Shown: positions 37,033 through 46,222, numbered from the stretch's first letter. The stretch is DNA of 64,000 bases from Arthrobacter sp. Soil762 (GCF_001428335.1 NZ_LMSG01000017.1:189350-253349); one strand, 5' to 3'. Translations and numbers: made by a program. The notes: generated by a model from the sequence alone, not told the origin.

Positions 37033-37970
37033 TTGGAGAGATCCCTTCGGCTGAGCCAGGTGTAGACGAAGGACGCGACGAGTCCGAAGAAACTCATGAT
37101 GAGGCCCACGGCTGCCGCCTTGCCGAATTGGAAGCTGGAGAAGGCAAAAGCGTAGGCATACGTGCCCATGACTTCGCTCGAGTGCGCCGGTCCTCCCTGT
37201 GTCAGCAGATAGACGTAGTCGAACGCCAAGAAGGAGAAGATCACGATCATCACGCCCATGAGGAGCAGCGTCGCTCGGATATTCGGCAGGTATACGTGCC
37301 TGAAGATCTGGAACGCATTGGCGCCCTCCACCATGGCTGCCTCTACCTGCTCCACCGGGGTCTGGCGCATGGCACCCAGGTAAATGACTGTTAGGAAGCC
37401 CCAGTAGTGCCACATGTCCACGCCGGCAACAGCGTAGATTGACATGTCCAGGTTGGCCAGCGGTGGCTCGATGCTCATTCCACGGTCGCGCAGGTATCCG
37501 ACTACGCCGCCATGCGGGTTGTAGATGATGCTCAGCCAGACCATGGCGTTGACTACGGGAGCCAGAACGTAGGGCATCAGATAGATGACCTGATAGAGGG
37601 TCCGGGTCTTCTTCCGCCTGAGAAGCAGCGATGCTGTCAGCAACCCAAGGGCAACGGGGATCGTCAAGAAGAGCAGGACCCACTTGATGTTGTTCCCCAG
37701 TGCAGTGTAGAAGGTGGGGTCGTTGAAGATGTCGGTGAAGTTGTCCGTTCCCACGAAGTTGGCGCTGAAGCCCAGCCCGTCCCAATCCGTGAACGAGGCA
37801 ACGGCCGTCAGGATGCCGGGAACCACAACGACGACGATTGACAACAGCAGCGCGGGAGCCAGAAGCAGGTAATTGATGATGGTGCGGCGCCGGTGGAACG
37901 TTTTCCGGGATCGGACGCCCTGCCGTGCGTCGAGTGCATTCCTACTTGGGGTCTTGAGTGAAAGAGTCAC
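37029..37970 (-). CDS. ABC sugar transporter permease (MalF-type)
   Basis: A 313-residue permease with six transmembrane segments (first at INYLLLAPALLLSIVVVVVP) and the EAA motif VEAAMVEGANAFQIFRHVYL PN. The long first periplasmic loop and basic N-terminus are typical of carbohydrate uptake family 1. It lies between the binding protein and the MalG-type permease in one operon. Confidence 0.93.
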   Translation of the reverse strand: MTLSLKTPSRNALDARQGVRSRKTFHRRRTIINYLLLAPALLLSIVVVVVPGILTAVASFTDWDGLGFSANFVGTDNFTDIFNDPTFYTALGNNIKWVLLFLTIPVALGLLTASLLLRRKKTRTLYQVIYLMPYVLAPVVNAMVWLSIIYNPHGGVVGYLRDRGMSIEPPLANLDMSIYAVAGVDMWHYWGFLTVIYLGAMRQTPVEQVEAAMVEGANAFQIFRHVYLPNIRATLLLMGVMIVIFSFLAFDYVYLLTQGGPAHSSEVMGTYAYAFAFSSFQFGKAAAVGLIMSFFGLVASFVYTWLSRRDLSK

Positions 37971-38048
37971 AATTGAACCGTCTTATCTTGGCTTCGCCGC
38001 CGGGGTAGGCCAGGGATCGCTCCTACCCCGGAAGCTAGGGTGATATCG

Positions 38049-39401
38049 CTACTTCGGCTCCGGTACCGGTGGAACCAGTCCCTTGGCCTTCTCCTCGGCG
38101 AACGTCGCGTCGACCTTCTTGAGGAAGTCCCCTGTTGAGGTCTTGCCGAGCCATACGCTGTCGATGTCGTCGAAGGCAGTGGCCGTGGCGGGCGGGAAGA
38201 ACGTGCCGGCAAAGAAGCCGTAGTGTCCTTCGTTGACGCCGCTGATCATGTCCTTCATGGCCTGCACGTAGGGCTTGGATAGGCCGGTGAAGTCAGACGG
38301 GTTGGCATCCAGTTTCTTCAGGGGCACCGCCCAGTAGCCAGGCCAGGTCTTGGTCATGTCGACCGAGAACTTCTCGGTCATCATGTAATCGATCACCATG
38401 GCCGCGCCGTCCTTGTTCTTTGATGCGTTATTGATGGACAGGGAGGCGGTGGATCCCAGCGTGTAATTGGGGGATGCCAGCGAAGAGTTCACGTTGGGGA
38501 AGGGGATGAATCCGAGGTCACCGGCGTTGCCGTTCTTCTCGTTGAACGAGTCGGTGGCGAACTGGAACGCCAGGCTTGGGCCGAACATGAACGGGGCCTT
38601 GCCCTGGGAGAGCAACTGCATGGATTCGACGAAGTTCAGGTTGAAGTAGTCCTTCCCGGCCAGATACCCCTTCCCGTAGAAGTCCTTGGAGGCATCGATG
38701 GCCGCAGCAATCTTCGGGTCGGTCCACGAGGTCTTGCCCTGGAGGGCGTCATACACGGTCTTGCCGCCGGCCACGTGCGTGAGGAACAAGGACGCGTAGT
38801 TCTGATTTACCGGCTTCCAACCCTTGTTGCCGGTGACTGATGCGTACAAGCCTTGACTCTGGGCTTTGTCCATCACTCCATTCAGTTCTGCTGTGGAGGT
38901 GGGAACGGCTACTCCGAGCTTGTCCAAGACGGCCTTGTTATAGAAGACGCCGATGTTATTAAGCGAGTTGGGTAGCGAGTAGAGTTTCCCGTCCACCGTG
39001 CCGGACTCGTACATCGGGTCCAGGATGCGGTCCTTCCAGCCGTATTTGTCCGCGTAGGGCGTCATGTCCGCGAGCTTTCCCTTGGCTACGTATGCGGCCG
39101 CGAAAGCAGGGCCGGAGCCGTACACCACATCGGGACCTCGGTTGGCCGCCAGCGCGACTTCCACGTTTTTGTCGACGGCATTGTCGAAGGTCACCTTGAG
39201 TTCGTACTTGTCCTGGGAGCTGTTGAAGCCGTTTACCAGGACGTTTTGCATTTCCTTCTGGTGAGCCGGTGGCGCTCCCCAGAACCACATCTCAATCTGC
39301 TGTTTGCCGCTGGCCGACCCGGACGGGCCGCCACACGCGGACAAGATCAACGCAGCAGCCGCAGCACCGGCCGCAAGTACTGAGTTCTTGAAGATACGCA
39401 T
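38049..39401 (-). CDS. ABC sugar-type solute-binding lipoprotein
   Basis: A 450-residue family-1 binding protein. The signal peptide MRIFKNSVLAAGAAAAALIL ends in lipobox LSAC, with Cys23 as the lipidation site. Mature features include IEMWFWGAPPAHQKEMQNVL, GPDVVYGSGPAFAAAYVAKG and the SMQLLSQGKAPFMFGP segment common to MalE/UgpB-like proteins. AAGGA precedes ATG 39401. As first gene of an operon ending in YjbQ-PfkB-SIS it should capture their substrate. The surrounding purine genes favour a nucleoside or riboside, but the fold does not prove it. Confidence 0.92.
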   Translation of the reverse strand: MRIFKNSVLAAGAAAAALILSACGGPSGSASGKQQIEMWFWGAPPAHQKEMQNVLVNGFNSSQDKYELKVTFDNAVDKNVEVALAANRGPDVVYGSGPAFAAAYVAKGKLADMTPYADKYGWKDRILDPMYESGTVDGKLYSLPNSLNNIGVFYNKAVLDKLGVAVPTSTAELNGVMDKAQSQGLYASVTGNKGWKPVNQNYASLFLTHVAGGKTVYDALQGKTSWTDPKIAAAIDASKDFYGKGYLAGKDYFNLNFVESMQLLSQGKAPFMFGPSLAFQFATDSFNEKNGNAGDLGFIPFPNVNSSLASPNYTLGSTASLSINNASKNKDGAAMVIDYMMTEKFSVDMTKTWPGYWAVPLKKLDANPSDFTGLSKPYVQAMKDMISGVNEGHYGFFAGTFFPPATATAFDDIDSVWLGKTSTGDFLKKVDATFAEEKAKGLVPPVPEPK

Positions 39402-39544
39402 TGCACATCCTTCTGGGACACACGCCACACGCACTTGGAACCACGTGTTCTTTGAGTTTCCCACTTGGGAAACCAGGAAGAGAAGCGATCTAGTCTCCAT
39501 CGTTGAGTTCATCCGGGTCACTGACATCCCGAATAAGACTACTT

Positions 39545-39560
39545 GTATTGATATCAATAC
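39545..39560. promoter_or_regulatory. Perfect palindrome, candidate operator of ABC operon 1
   Basis: GTATTGATATCAATAC is a perfect 16-base palindrome 144 bases before the binding-protein start. The half-site GTATTGAT occurs again at 52351-52358 in the divergent promoter of the second transport region. Its regulator is not known; a LacI- or GntR-type protein would fit. Confidence 0.55.
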
Positions 39561-39685
39561 CTTATGTCCTTACTCACAATCGTGTCAATGGTTCTTGAAG
39601 TTCGCAAATGGTCGCGGGAACGGGGGTGGGCCACCCGGGCCGGGGGATTTCGGGTAGTGGGAAGCCTTCGCTCCGGACGAAAGTA

Positions 39686-39702
39686 CTGTTATTATGATCA
39701 CT
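39686..39702. promoter_or_regulatory. Motif shared with the GntR promoter at 46.1 kb
   Basis: GTTATTATGATCA here matches GTTATGATGATCA (minus strand of 46098-46110) at 12 of 13 positions. It lies about 230 bases before the xdh start. A common regulator, probably the GntR protein at 45257-46057, is inferred. Confidence 0.45.
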
Positions 39703-39929
39703 AGACGTATCTAGCTCATGTGTGGTCGTGGTCACGCGTTTTGAGCAATGACAACTGTGGGTCCAGCTACGGCAAGGCAGGGACCAAGGCGCTGCGTTGA
39801 GGGCAGCCTCGAGGCAATGTGCCGGACGTTTGCAGGAAGAACTGGACAAAATCTGGAGGCAGCGCGTCCATTGACGCAGGATCCTCGCACTCCACATCGC
39901 ACATACTTCCAAGGATTTAGGAGACGAAC

Positions 39930-41438
39930 ATGGGTGACATTCAGATAACAGTCAACGGTCAGATCCGCGATGGTGACGGAGTGGGTCCGCACGTGCGGTT
40001 GCTTGAATGGCTCAGGGCTGAGGGTCTCACTGGAGCCAAGGAGGGCTGCGCGGAGGGCGAGTGCGGCGCTTGTGCCGTCATGGTGGTCCGTCCGGACAGA
40101 GTCGACGAAAGTCGATGGACGTCCTTGAATGCCTGCCTGCCTCCTGCCCTAGCATTCGACGGCCAGGAGATCGTCACGGCTGAGGGCCTTGCCGCGGACC
40201 GCGGGCCATTTGCCGCCGGCGATCTGCACCCGGTTCAGCAAGAGATGGCGACCCGGGGTGGCTCCCAATGCGGCTATTGCACGCCAGGCTTCGTTTGCTC
40301 CATGGCTGCCGAGTACTATCGGCCCGAGCGTGGCAGGCATGCAGGTGCCTCCGCGGAAAATGCAAACACCCATGCCGGTGGGGACCATGCCATGGAGTCG
40401 GAATGCGGACCAAACGGATTTGATCTGCACGCACTCAGCGGCAACCTTTGCCGATGCACGGGCTACCGCCCTATCCGTGACGCAGCGTATGCGCTAGACG
40501 CCCCCGACGAGGCAGATCCCTTGCTGAGAAGGCAGTCCGAGGCAGCCCCGGCCGCCCGGCCGACGACCGCAACCCTCGGCAATGCGGCCTTCGCCCGTCC
40601 TGTGACCTTGGAAGACCTCTTGGAACTATTGGCTCAGAATCCGGAGGCGAAGCTCGTGGCGGGGTCCACGGATGCCGGCGTGGAGGTCAATCTCCGGCAT
40701 GACAGGCCGTCTCTGACGGTCGCGATTGACCGCTTGGAGCCGCTGCGGGGCCTCGAATTCAGTGGCGACTGGATTGAAATCGGTTCCGCACTGACACTGA
40801 CAGAAGCGGAACGCGGGCTCGCGGGCCGGATTCCACTGTTGGCTCAGATGTTTCCTCAATTCGCTTCCCGTCTGATCCGCAATGCGGCAAGCCTCGGAGG
40901 AAACCTTGCCACGGGATCTCCAATCGGCGATTCGGCGCCGGCATTGCTGGCCCTGGACGCATCCGTCCTGCTTGCCTCGGTGCGAGGTGAGCGTGAAGTA
41001 GCGTTGGCCGACTACTTTACCGGTTACCGCCAGAGCGTACGCCAACCCGGCGAGTTGCTGCGTGCGGTGCGCGTCCCCCTTCCGTTGGCGGAGCATACGG
41101 CTTTCTACAAGATCGCAAAACGCAGATTCGACGACATCTCCAGCGTCTCCGTGGCTTTCGCCATGCAGCTCGAGGGAGATGCTGTTTCCTCCATAAGGAT
41201 CGGTCTTGGAGGCGTAGCTGCCACACCGATACGCGCCTCCCGCACAGAGGAAGCGCTGCTGGGCCAGCCATGGACCCCCGAGACCGCGCAAGCCGCAGCG
41301 TCAATGATGTCCACTGAAGGTTCACCGATCGATGACCTCAGGTCCAGTGCCGCCTATCGCTCAGCAATGCTTGGAAACGCACTGCTGAAGTTCCAGGCGG
41401 AGACCGCATCTGCCCCGAGCACGGAGGAGAACCGATGA
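39930..41438 (+). CDS. xdhA: Xanthine dehydrogenase small subunit (2Fe-2S plus FAD)
   Basis: A 502-residue protein with both small-subunit domains fused. The plant-type [2Fe-2S] ligands are in GCAEGECGACAV and NACL, and the second cluster is bound by QCGYCTPGF and GNLCRCTGYRP. The FAD domain follows from about residue 210 (KLVAGSTDAGVEV, NAASLGGNLATGSPIGDSAP). It passes electrons from the molybdenum subunit to NAD or another acceptor. The FeS domain has an extra ~30-residue insertion rich in Ala, His and Gly between the two cluster motifs. It overlaps the large-subunit gene by four bases. Confidence 0.95.
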   Translation: MGDIQITVNGQIRDGDGVGPHVRLLEWLRAEGLTGAKEGCAEGECGACAVMVVRPDRVDESRWTSLNACLPPALAFDGQEIVTAEGLAADRGPFAAGDLHPVQQEMATRGGSQCGYCTPGFVCSMAAEYYRPERGRHAGASAENANTHAGGDHAMESECGPNGFDLHALSGNLCRCTGYRPIRDAAYALDAPDEADPLLRRQSEAAPAARPTTATLGNAAFARPVTLEDLLELLAQNPEAKLVAGSTDAGVEVNLRHDRPSLTVAIDRLEPLRGLEFSGDWIEIGSALTLTEAERGLAGRIPLLAQMFPQFASRLIRNAASLGGNLATGSPIGDSAPALLALDASVLLASVRGEREVALADYFTGYRQSVRQPGELLRAVRVPLPLAEHTAFYKIAKRRFDDISSVSVAFAMQLEGDAVSSIRIGLGGVAATPIRASRTEEALLGQPWTPETAQAAASMMSTEGSPIDDLRSSAAYRSAMLGNALLKFQAETASAPSTEENR

Positions 41439-43831
41439 AGCCCTTGGCCGAACGTCCCGTCAATCCCGCAGTAGGAATGGCTGTGTCTCATGAGAGCGCT
41501 GACCTTCACGTGACCGGGATGGCGTTGTACACGGACGATCTCATCTTTCGAAGCCAGAACGTGCTGCATGCGTGGCCGGTGCAGGCTCCCCATGCCCACG
41601 CGCTTGTTACGTCCCTCCGGACCGAACCGGCCATGTCCATTCCCGGTGTGGTCCGGGTCCTGACCGCTGCGGATGTGCCGGGTGTCAATGATGCCGGCAT
41701 CAAGCACGATGAACCGCTGTTTCCTACGGAGGTCATGTTCTATGGCCACGCCGTCTGTTGGGTGCTCGGCGAGACTCTCGAAGCCGCACGTTTGGGGGCC
41801 GAAGCTGTTGAAGTTCGCTATGAACCTCTACCGTCAATAGTGACGCTTACGGAGGCCATCGAGTCCGGGAGTTTCCAAGGCCATCGCCCGACGGTCATGA
41901 GGGGGGATGCAGATTCCGCCTTGCACGCTGCATCGCACCAGTTCAGTGGTGAACTCGAATTTGGTGGCCAGGAGCACTTTTACCTGGAAACCCACGCTTC
42001 ATTCGTGCACGTTGACGAGGGCGGCCAGGTGTTCGTCCAGTGCAGCACCCAGCACCCGTCGGAAACGCAGGAAATCGTGGCGCACGTCCTGGGCCTCAAC
42101 AGCCACAACGTGACCGTGCAGTGCATTCGCATGGGCGGCGGCTTTGGCGGAAAGGAGATGCAGCCCCATGGGTATGCAGCCATCGCTGCCCTGGGCTCAG
42201 TACTGACGGGTCGCCCCGTACGCCTTCGCCTCAACCGCACGCAGGACATAACGATGTCCGGCAAACGGCACCCCTTCCATGCGCGCTGGGAAGTCGGATT
42301 TGATGACAACGGCCGTATCCAGGCTCTAAAAGCCACGCTTACCAGCGACGGCGGATGGTGCTTGGACCTCTCCGAACCAGTGCTGGCCCGGGCCTTGTGC
42401 CACGTTGACAACAGTTACTGGATTCCGAATGTCCTCCTAAACGGTCGGATCGCCAAGACGAACAAGACTTCCCAGACAGCTTTCCGGGGTTTCGGCGGCC
42501 CACAGGGCATGCTCGTCATCGAGGAAGTTCTCGGAAGATGCGCCCCATTGTTGGGCCTGGACCCCACCGAGCTGCGGCGTCGCAATTTCTATGTTCCAGG
42601 GCAGAGCACGCCCTATGGGCAGCCAGTGCGGCACGCGGAGCGCCTGCCGGGCATCTGGGAAACACTTCTGGAACGCGCAGACGTAGCCCGTCGAAAGGAA
42701 AGGATCGACGCATTCAACGCCTCGGACCCCCACAGGCGTCGCGGGCTCGCCATCACCCCCATCAAGTTCGGGATCTCATTCAACTTCACGGCCTTCAACC
42801 AAGCCGGAGCGCTGGTCCACGTCTACAAAGACGGCTCCGTCCTGGTCACCCATGGCGGAACCGAGATGGGGCAGGGACTTCACACAAAGATGCGCCAGGT
42901 GGCTGCTACGGCCCTGGGCGTGCCGCTTGGTTACGTTCGTTTGGCGCCGACCCGAACCGACAAGGTGCCGAATACTTCTGCCACCGCGGCGAGCTCCAGT
43001 TCCGACCTCAACGGTGGAGCGGTCAAGAACGCGTGTGAACAGATCAGCGAACGCCTGGCACAGGTTGCCGCACGCAAGATGAACATCCACCCGGACGAGG
43101 TCCGCTTTGTGGACGGCCGCGTTACAGGGATCGGTGTCCCTGAGCAGGACTTTGCCTTCGTCGATCTGGTCCGCGAAGCCTACTTTCAGCGCATACAGTT
43201 ATCCGCATCCGGGTACTACCGCACCGAGGGTTTGCACTGGGACAGTGTCCGCATGCGAGGCGAACCATTCAAGTACTTCTCCTATGGGGCCTCCGTTTCG
43301 GAAGTCGAGGTTGATTCGTTCACCGGCGCTTACCGTCTGTTACGTACCGACATCGTCCAAGACGTCGGAGACAGCCTGTCCCCCCTGATCGACATCGGGC
43401 AGGTTGAGGGCGGTTTTGTTCAGGGCGCGGGCTGGCTGACCCTGGAGCAACTCAGCTGGAACGAATCGGACGGGGACCACAGGGGGCGGCTGGCTACCCA
43501 ATCAGCCAGCACGTACAAATTGCCCAGCTTCTCTGAAGTGCCCGAAGAGTTCAACGTCCATCTCTTCGAGCGGGCCACCGAGGACGGAGCAGTCTACGGG
43601 TCCAAGGCGGTAGGCGAGCCGCCGTTCATGCTGGCCTTCAGCGTCCGGGAAGCCCTGCGCCAAGCCGTAGGCGCCTTCGGTTCCCGGGATCATTCTGTGG
43701 AGCTCCGGAGTCCTGCCACGCCGGAAGCGGTGTACTGGGCCATCGAGGCCGCCAAGGCCACAACGGCATCCGCGCCTGCGTCACACAGCAGCAATGCCCT
43801 GCTGGCGCCATCCGCCGGCCCCGCCCACTGA
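41435..43831 (+). CDS. xdhB: Xanthine dehydrogenase molybdenum-binding subunit
   Basis: A 798-residue molybdopterin subunit. Cofactor and substrate motifs are GGGFGGKEMQPHGYAA, FRGFGGPQGMLVIE, GGTEMGQGLHTKMRQVAATA, NTSATAASSSSDLNGGA and the catalytic Glu in GSKAVGEPPFML. It hydroxylates hypoxanthine to xanthine and xanthine to urate. Arg in the QTAFRGFGG region and the Glu near residue 232 support a purine substrate rather than CO or aldehydes. It acts with the small subunit and needs XdhC, encoded next, for cofactor sulfuration. Confidence 0.95.
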   Translation: MKPLAERPVNPAVGMAVSHESADLHVTGMALYTDDLIFRSQNVLHAWPVQAPHAHALVTSLRTEPAMSIPGVVRVLTAADVPGVNDAGIKHDEPLFPTEVMFYGHAVCWVLGETLEAARLGAEAVEVRYEPLPSIVTLTEAIESGSFQGHRPTVMRGDADSALHAASHQFSGELEFGGQEHFYLETHASFVHVDEGGQVFVQCSTQHPSETQEIVAHVLGLNSHNVTVQCIRMGGGFGGKEMQPHGYAAIAALGSVLTGRPVRLRLNRTQDITMSGKRHPFHARWEVGFDDNGRIQALKATLTSDGGWCLDLSEPVLARALCHVDNSYWIPNVLLNGRIAKTNKTSQTAFRGFGGPQGMLVIEEVLGRCAPLLGLDPTELRRRNFYVPGQSTPYGQPVRHAERLPGIWETLLERADVARRKERIDAFNASDPHRRRGLAITPIKFGISFNFTAFNQAGALVHVYKDGSVLVTHGGTEMGQGLHTKMRQVAATALGVPLGYVRLAPTRTDKVPNTSATAASSSSDLNGGAVKNACEQISERLAQVAARKMNIHPDEVRFVDGRVTGIGVPEQDFAFVDLVREAYFQRIQLSASGYYRTEGLHWDSVRMRGEPFKYFSYGASVSEVEVDSFTGAYRLLRTDIVQDVGDSLSPLIDIGQVEGGFVQGAGWLTLEQLSWNESDGDHRGRLATQSASTYKLPSFSEVPEEFNVHLFERATEDGAVYGSKAVGEPPFMLAFSVREALRQAVGAFGSRDHSVELRSPATPEAVYWAIEAAKATTASAPASHSSNALLAPSAGPAH

Positions 43832-43832
43832 C

Positions 43833-44645
43833 ATGTACTGGCTTCAGGCGCTAGAGAAACTCCGATCGGAAGGCGCACCCGGTGTCATGGCTACTGTGAC
43901 CGACGTGCGAGGACATGCCCCACGCGCACCCGGGGCAAAAATGGTCATCAGCGCAGAAACATCGTGGGGCAGCATCGGCGGCGGCAACCTGGAAGCAACC
44001 GTCATTGATCGGGCACGGGAAATGCTCCTGGCTGGTTCAGGCCTACCCGAAAGCGTGACGTTTGCACTCAATGAACATGCAGCCACCGAGTACGGGCGCC
44101 AGTGCTGCGGGGGTACCGCCAGCGTCTTACTGGAACCGTTTCGCTCCCGCCCCACGATTGCCATTTTCGGCGTCGGCCACATTGGACATGAGTTGGCAAG
44201 AATTCTCTCCCGTCTGCCGGTCCGACTCATCCTCGTGGATAGCAGGCCGAGCCAGCTTGATCCCGCCTTCCTTGCGGACGTCAACGACGGCATAGCGGAC
44301 ATCGACTCCCTTCACAGCGCCGTTCCCGACTCCGCCTTGGCGGAGCTACCGAAGGGATCGCATGTGTTCATCATGACTCATGATCACGCTGAGGACTTCC
44401 TACTGTGCGACGCAGCCGTTCGTCGGGACGACCTCGGATCGGTCGGCCTGATCGGCTCGCGGGCCAAGTGGGCCAGATTTCGTCAAAGACTTAAAGCCGA
44501 GGGCCACGATGACGCCCGAATTGGAAGCATCACGTGTCCCATTGGCTTGCCTGACATTGGCGGGAAGAGTCCCGCTGTCATTGCCGTCAGCGCAGCGGCC
44601 GGCCTCCTCCAACTAATGGCGACCGAGCTGTCTTTCTCCGAATAG
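43833..44645 (+). CDS. xdhC: Xanthine dehydrogenase accessory protein XdhC
   Basis: A 270-residue protein. The N-terminal XdhC/CoxI domain has VTDVRGHAPRAPGAKMVIS and WGSIGGGNLEA; the C-terminal Rossmann domain has IAIFGVGHIGHELARIL and VFIMTHDHAEDF. It binds molybdenum cofactor, promotes its sulfuration and hands it to the large subunit. ATG 43833 is two bases after the large-subunit stop. GLIGSRAKWARFRQRL near the end is typical of the family. Confidence 0.93.
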   Translation: MYWLQALEKLRSEGAPGVMATVTDVRGHAPRAPGAKMVISAETSWGSIGGGNLEATVIDRAREMLLAGSGLPESVTFALNEHAATEYGRQCCGGTASVLLEPFRSRPTIAIFGVGHIGHELARILSRLPVRLILVDSRPSQLDPAFLADVNDGIADIDSLHSAVPDSALAELPKGSHVFIMTHDHAEDFLLCDAAVRRDDLGSVGLIGSRAKWARFRQRLKAEGHDDARIGSITCPIGLPDIGGKSPAVIAVSAAAGLLQLMATELSFSE

Positions 44646-44711
44646 AAGCAACCGCCCCTCCGAGGCCCGTCAGCGGGCCGCTTGGCAAGGCACGAGCAAA
44701 GGAGCAGGAAA

Positions 44712-45224
44712 ATGTGCGCCCCTTTCCCAAACAACACACGCAACGTCCTGACGGAGGACGAGACTGCCTTCCTTCGGGCCGCCATCGCGGAGGCGGAGAA
44801 GGCAAAGGGGAGGGGGCGCCACCCGTTCGGTTCCATCGTGGTGGACGCGTCCGGAAGTGTGGTGGCGCGGGCAGGCAACAACTCGATGCCTCCGGAGGGC
44901 AACCCTACCCAGCATGCCGAGTTGCGCGTCGTCGCGGCCGCCTTTGGTGTCTTGGGCCAAAATGGAATGTCCACTGCAACCCTTTACTCGAGCGCTGAAC
45001 CATGCGTCATGTGCACCGGCGCAGCCTACTGGACGGGCGTGGGGCGCATTGTCTATGCCCTTTCAGAGCCTCTGCTGCTGACGCTGACCGGAGACGATCC
45101 TGACAACCCCACCCTGAGCCTGCCCTGCCGTGATGTCATCTCGCGTGGCCAGCGAAAGATTGACGTGGTCGGGCCTCTCCTCGAAGACGAGGCCGCCGCA
45201 GCCCATGAAGGATTTTGGAGCTAG
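44712..45224 (+). CDS. Guanine deaminase-like nucleoside/base deaminase
   Basis: A 170-residue CDA-fold zinc deaminase. The zinc motif is HAELR followed by PCVMCTGAAYWTGV; the domain is close to GuaD of Bacillus and Arabidopsis-type guanine deaminases, and to TadA-like enzymes. KGRGRHPFGSIVVDASGSVV and GDDPDNPTLSLPCRDVI suit the GuaD group. It would convert guanine to xanthine, which the co-transcribed xanthine dehydrogenase oxidises. AAGGAG lies upstream of ATG 44712; the gap to xdhC is 66 bases. Confidence 0.85.
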   Translation: MCAPFPNNTRNVLTEDETAFLRAAIAEAEKAKGRGRHPFGSIVVDASGSVVARAGNNSMPPEGNPTQHAELRVVAAAFGVLGQNGMSTATLYSSAEPCVMCTGAAYWTGVGRIVYALSEPLLLTLTGDDPDNPTLSLPCRDVISRGQRKIDVVGPLLEDEAAAAHEGFWS

Positions 45225-45256
45225 AGTGATCGGCAAATGGACGTCGACGGCGATGG

Positions 45257-46057
45257 TCAGCGCGGCCCTTTGTGGTTCCGGCCCAGAGTCTTCGTCGAGT
45301 AGTGGAATCTGACTCGCGAGCCAAGCCACACGGTTCTCGCCGTCTCGACGAGCGCTCCACTCTGCCGGCTGATCGACCAGACTACGAACACCTGCGCATC
45401 GATGACGGTCTCCAAGAGAGCGGTCTCTGCGCTGTTCACAGACCTGACTTCCAGGAAATGATCAACCTGGTCCGGGACGACGCCTTCCGCTTCCAGGCTC
45501 TTTGAGACGGAGCCGTCCACGAGCTCGCGGCCCTGCAGGGCTTCGGCCGCTTTGCCCGCCAACCACGAATCCGTCAGGCCGATTGGGTGCTCGTTGACGA
45601 TGTGCAGGCGCTTGAGGTGCAGGCGCTCCGTCCCACGCTCGCCCGTTTGAAGCTCACGGGATACTTCGTAGGGCTCGCTCTCGGCGGCCGCGTCCTTGAT
45701 ATGTACAGATGTGGCTGTTTCGCCGGCGGCGCGAAATCTGTCCCGCCACGGGACGAGCAACCCAAAGTCATGCTGGACCAGCCGGGGTCGTTCGGCCACG
45801 AACGTGCCCATTCCCTGTCTACGCTCCACGTAGCCGAGGTCGGCCAATGCGGAGAGGGCTTGACGGATGGTGATGCGGCTCACCTTGTACATTCGCGAAA
45901 GGTCATTCTCGGTGGGCAGCTGGAGGCCGGCTTCAAGGCCCTGGTCCATGACCGCACGCAGATCGCGCTCAACCTGCGCCCATGCCGGTAGGGGAGACGT
46001 CCGGTCGACCGGGGAAATCTTGGCTTCCAAATGGTTCGAAATGCGCTCGTCCGGCAT
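45257..46057 (-). CDS. GntR/UTRA-family transcriptional regulator
   Basis: A 266-residue regulator and paralog of the one at 28976-29785. Shared segments are SPLPAWAQV, LPTENDLSRMYKVSRITIRQ, RRQGMGTFVAERPR and, in the UTRA domain, HLKRLHIVNEHPIGLTDSWL. It is convergent with the xdh-deaminase operon, 32 bases from its end. Its upstream region holds an ATTG-N15-CAA site, and the core of that site recurs in front of xdhA. Control of xdhABC and of itself is the simplest reading. The effector could be a purine intermediate. Confidence 0.9.
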   Translation of the reverse strand: MPDERISNHLEAKISPVDRTSPLPAWAQVERDLRAVMDQGLEAGLQLPTENDLSRMYKVSRITIRQALSALADLGYVERRQGMGTFVAERPRLVQHDFGLLVPWRDRFRAAGETATSVHIKDAAAESEPYEVSRELQTGERGTERLHLKRLHIVNEHPIGLTDSWLAGKAAEALQGRELVDGSVSKSLEAEGVVPDQVDHFLEVRSVNSAETALLETVIDAQVFVVWSISRQSGALVETARTVWLGSRVRFHYSTKTLGRNHKGPR

Positions 46058-46091
46058 TGAGGCTCCTGTCCGCCCTGATGGCTTGAATCAA

Positions 46092-46114
46092 TTTGTATGA
46101 TCATCATAACCAAT
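46092..46114. promoter_or_regulatory. Candidate GntR operator (site 3)
   Basis: TTTG, then 15 bases, then CAAT on the + strand; the inner part TATGATCATCATAAC is partly symmetrical. The length and ends match the operators at 29814-29836 and 63883-63905. It lies 35-57 bases upstream of the minus-strand GntR start at 46057. Confidence 0.55.
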
Positions 46115-46161
46115 CGGCCAGGCAGGGGAGTGATCCGGGCGGTAGTGCGCCGATCCGTAAT

Positions 46162-46208
46162 GAAGAACCTGGCCACCGCAGGAGGACGCTGCGGTGGCCA
46201 GGTTCTTT
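46162..46208. terminator. Strong terminator of the six-gene operon
   Basis: A perfect 16-bp stem (46166-46181 with 46189-46204), extendable to 19 pairs, with loop GAGGACG. It lies just after the stop of the sugar isomerase/epimerase gene in the minus direction. On the minus strand CTTCATT follows. Confidence 0.88.
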
Positions 46209-46222
46209 CCACGTTCCAGCTC

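Larger units (their letters stand above)
39402..39929. other. Divergent regulatory region, ABC operon 1 and xdh operon
   Basis: About 530 bases without a gene. A 16-base palindrome (39545-39560) lies on the ABC-operon side and a motif shared with the GntR promoter at 46.1 kb (39686-39702) on the xdh side. AGGAGA precedes the xdh start at 39930. A short inverted repeat CTAG-acgtat-CTAG lies at about 39701-39714. No further gene is seen. Confidence 0.6.

Noticed and set aside
37033..37785. N-terminal extension of the MalG-type permease
   Set aside because: The extension is the out-of-frame shadow of the MalF-type permease. A proper ATG with a ribosome site lies at 37032.
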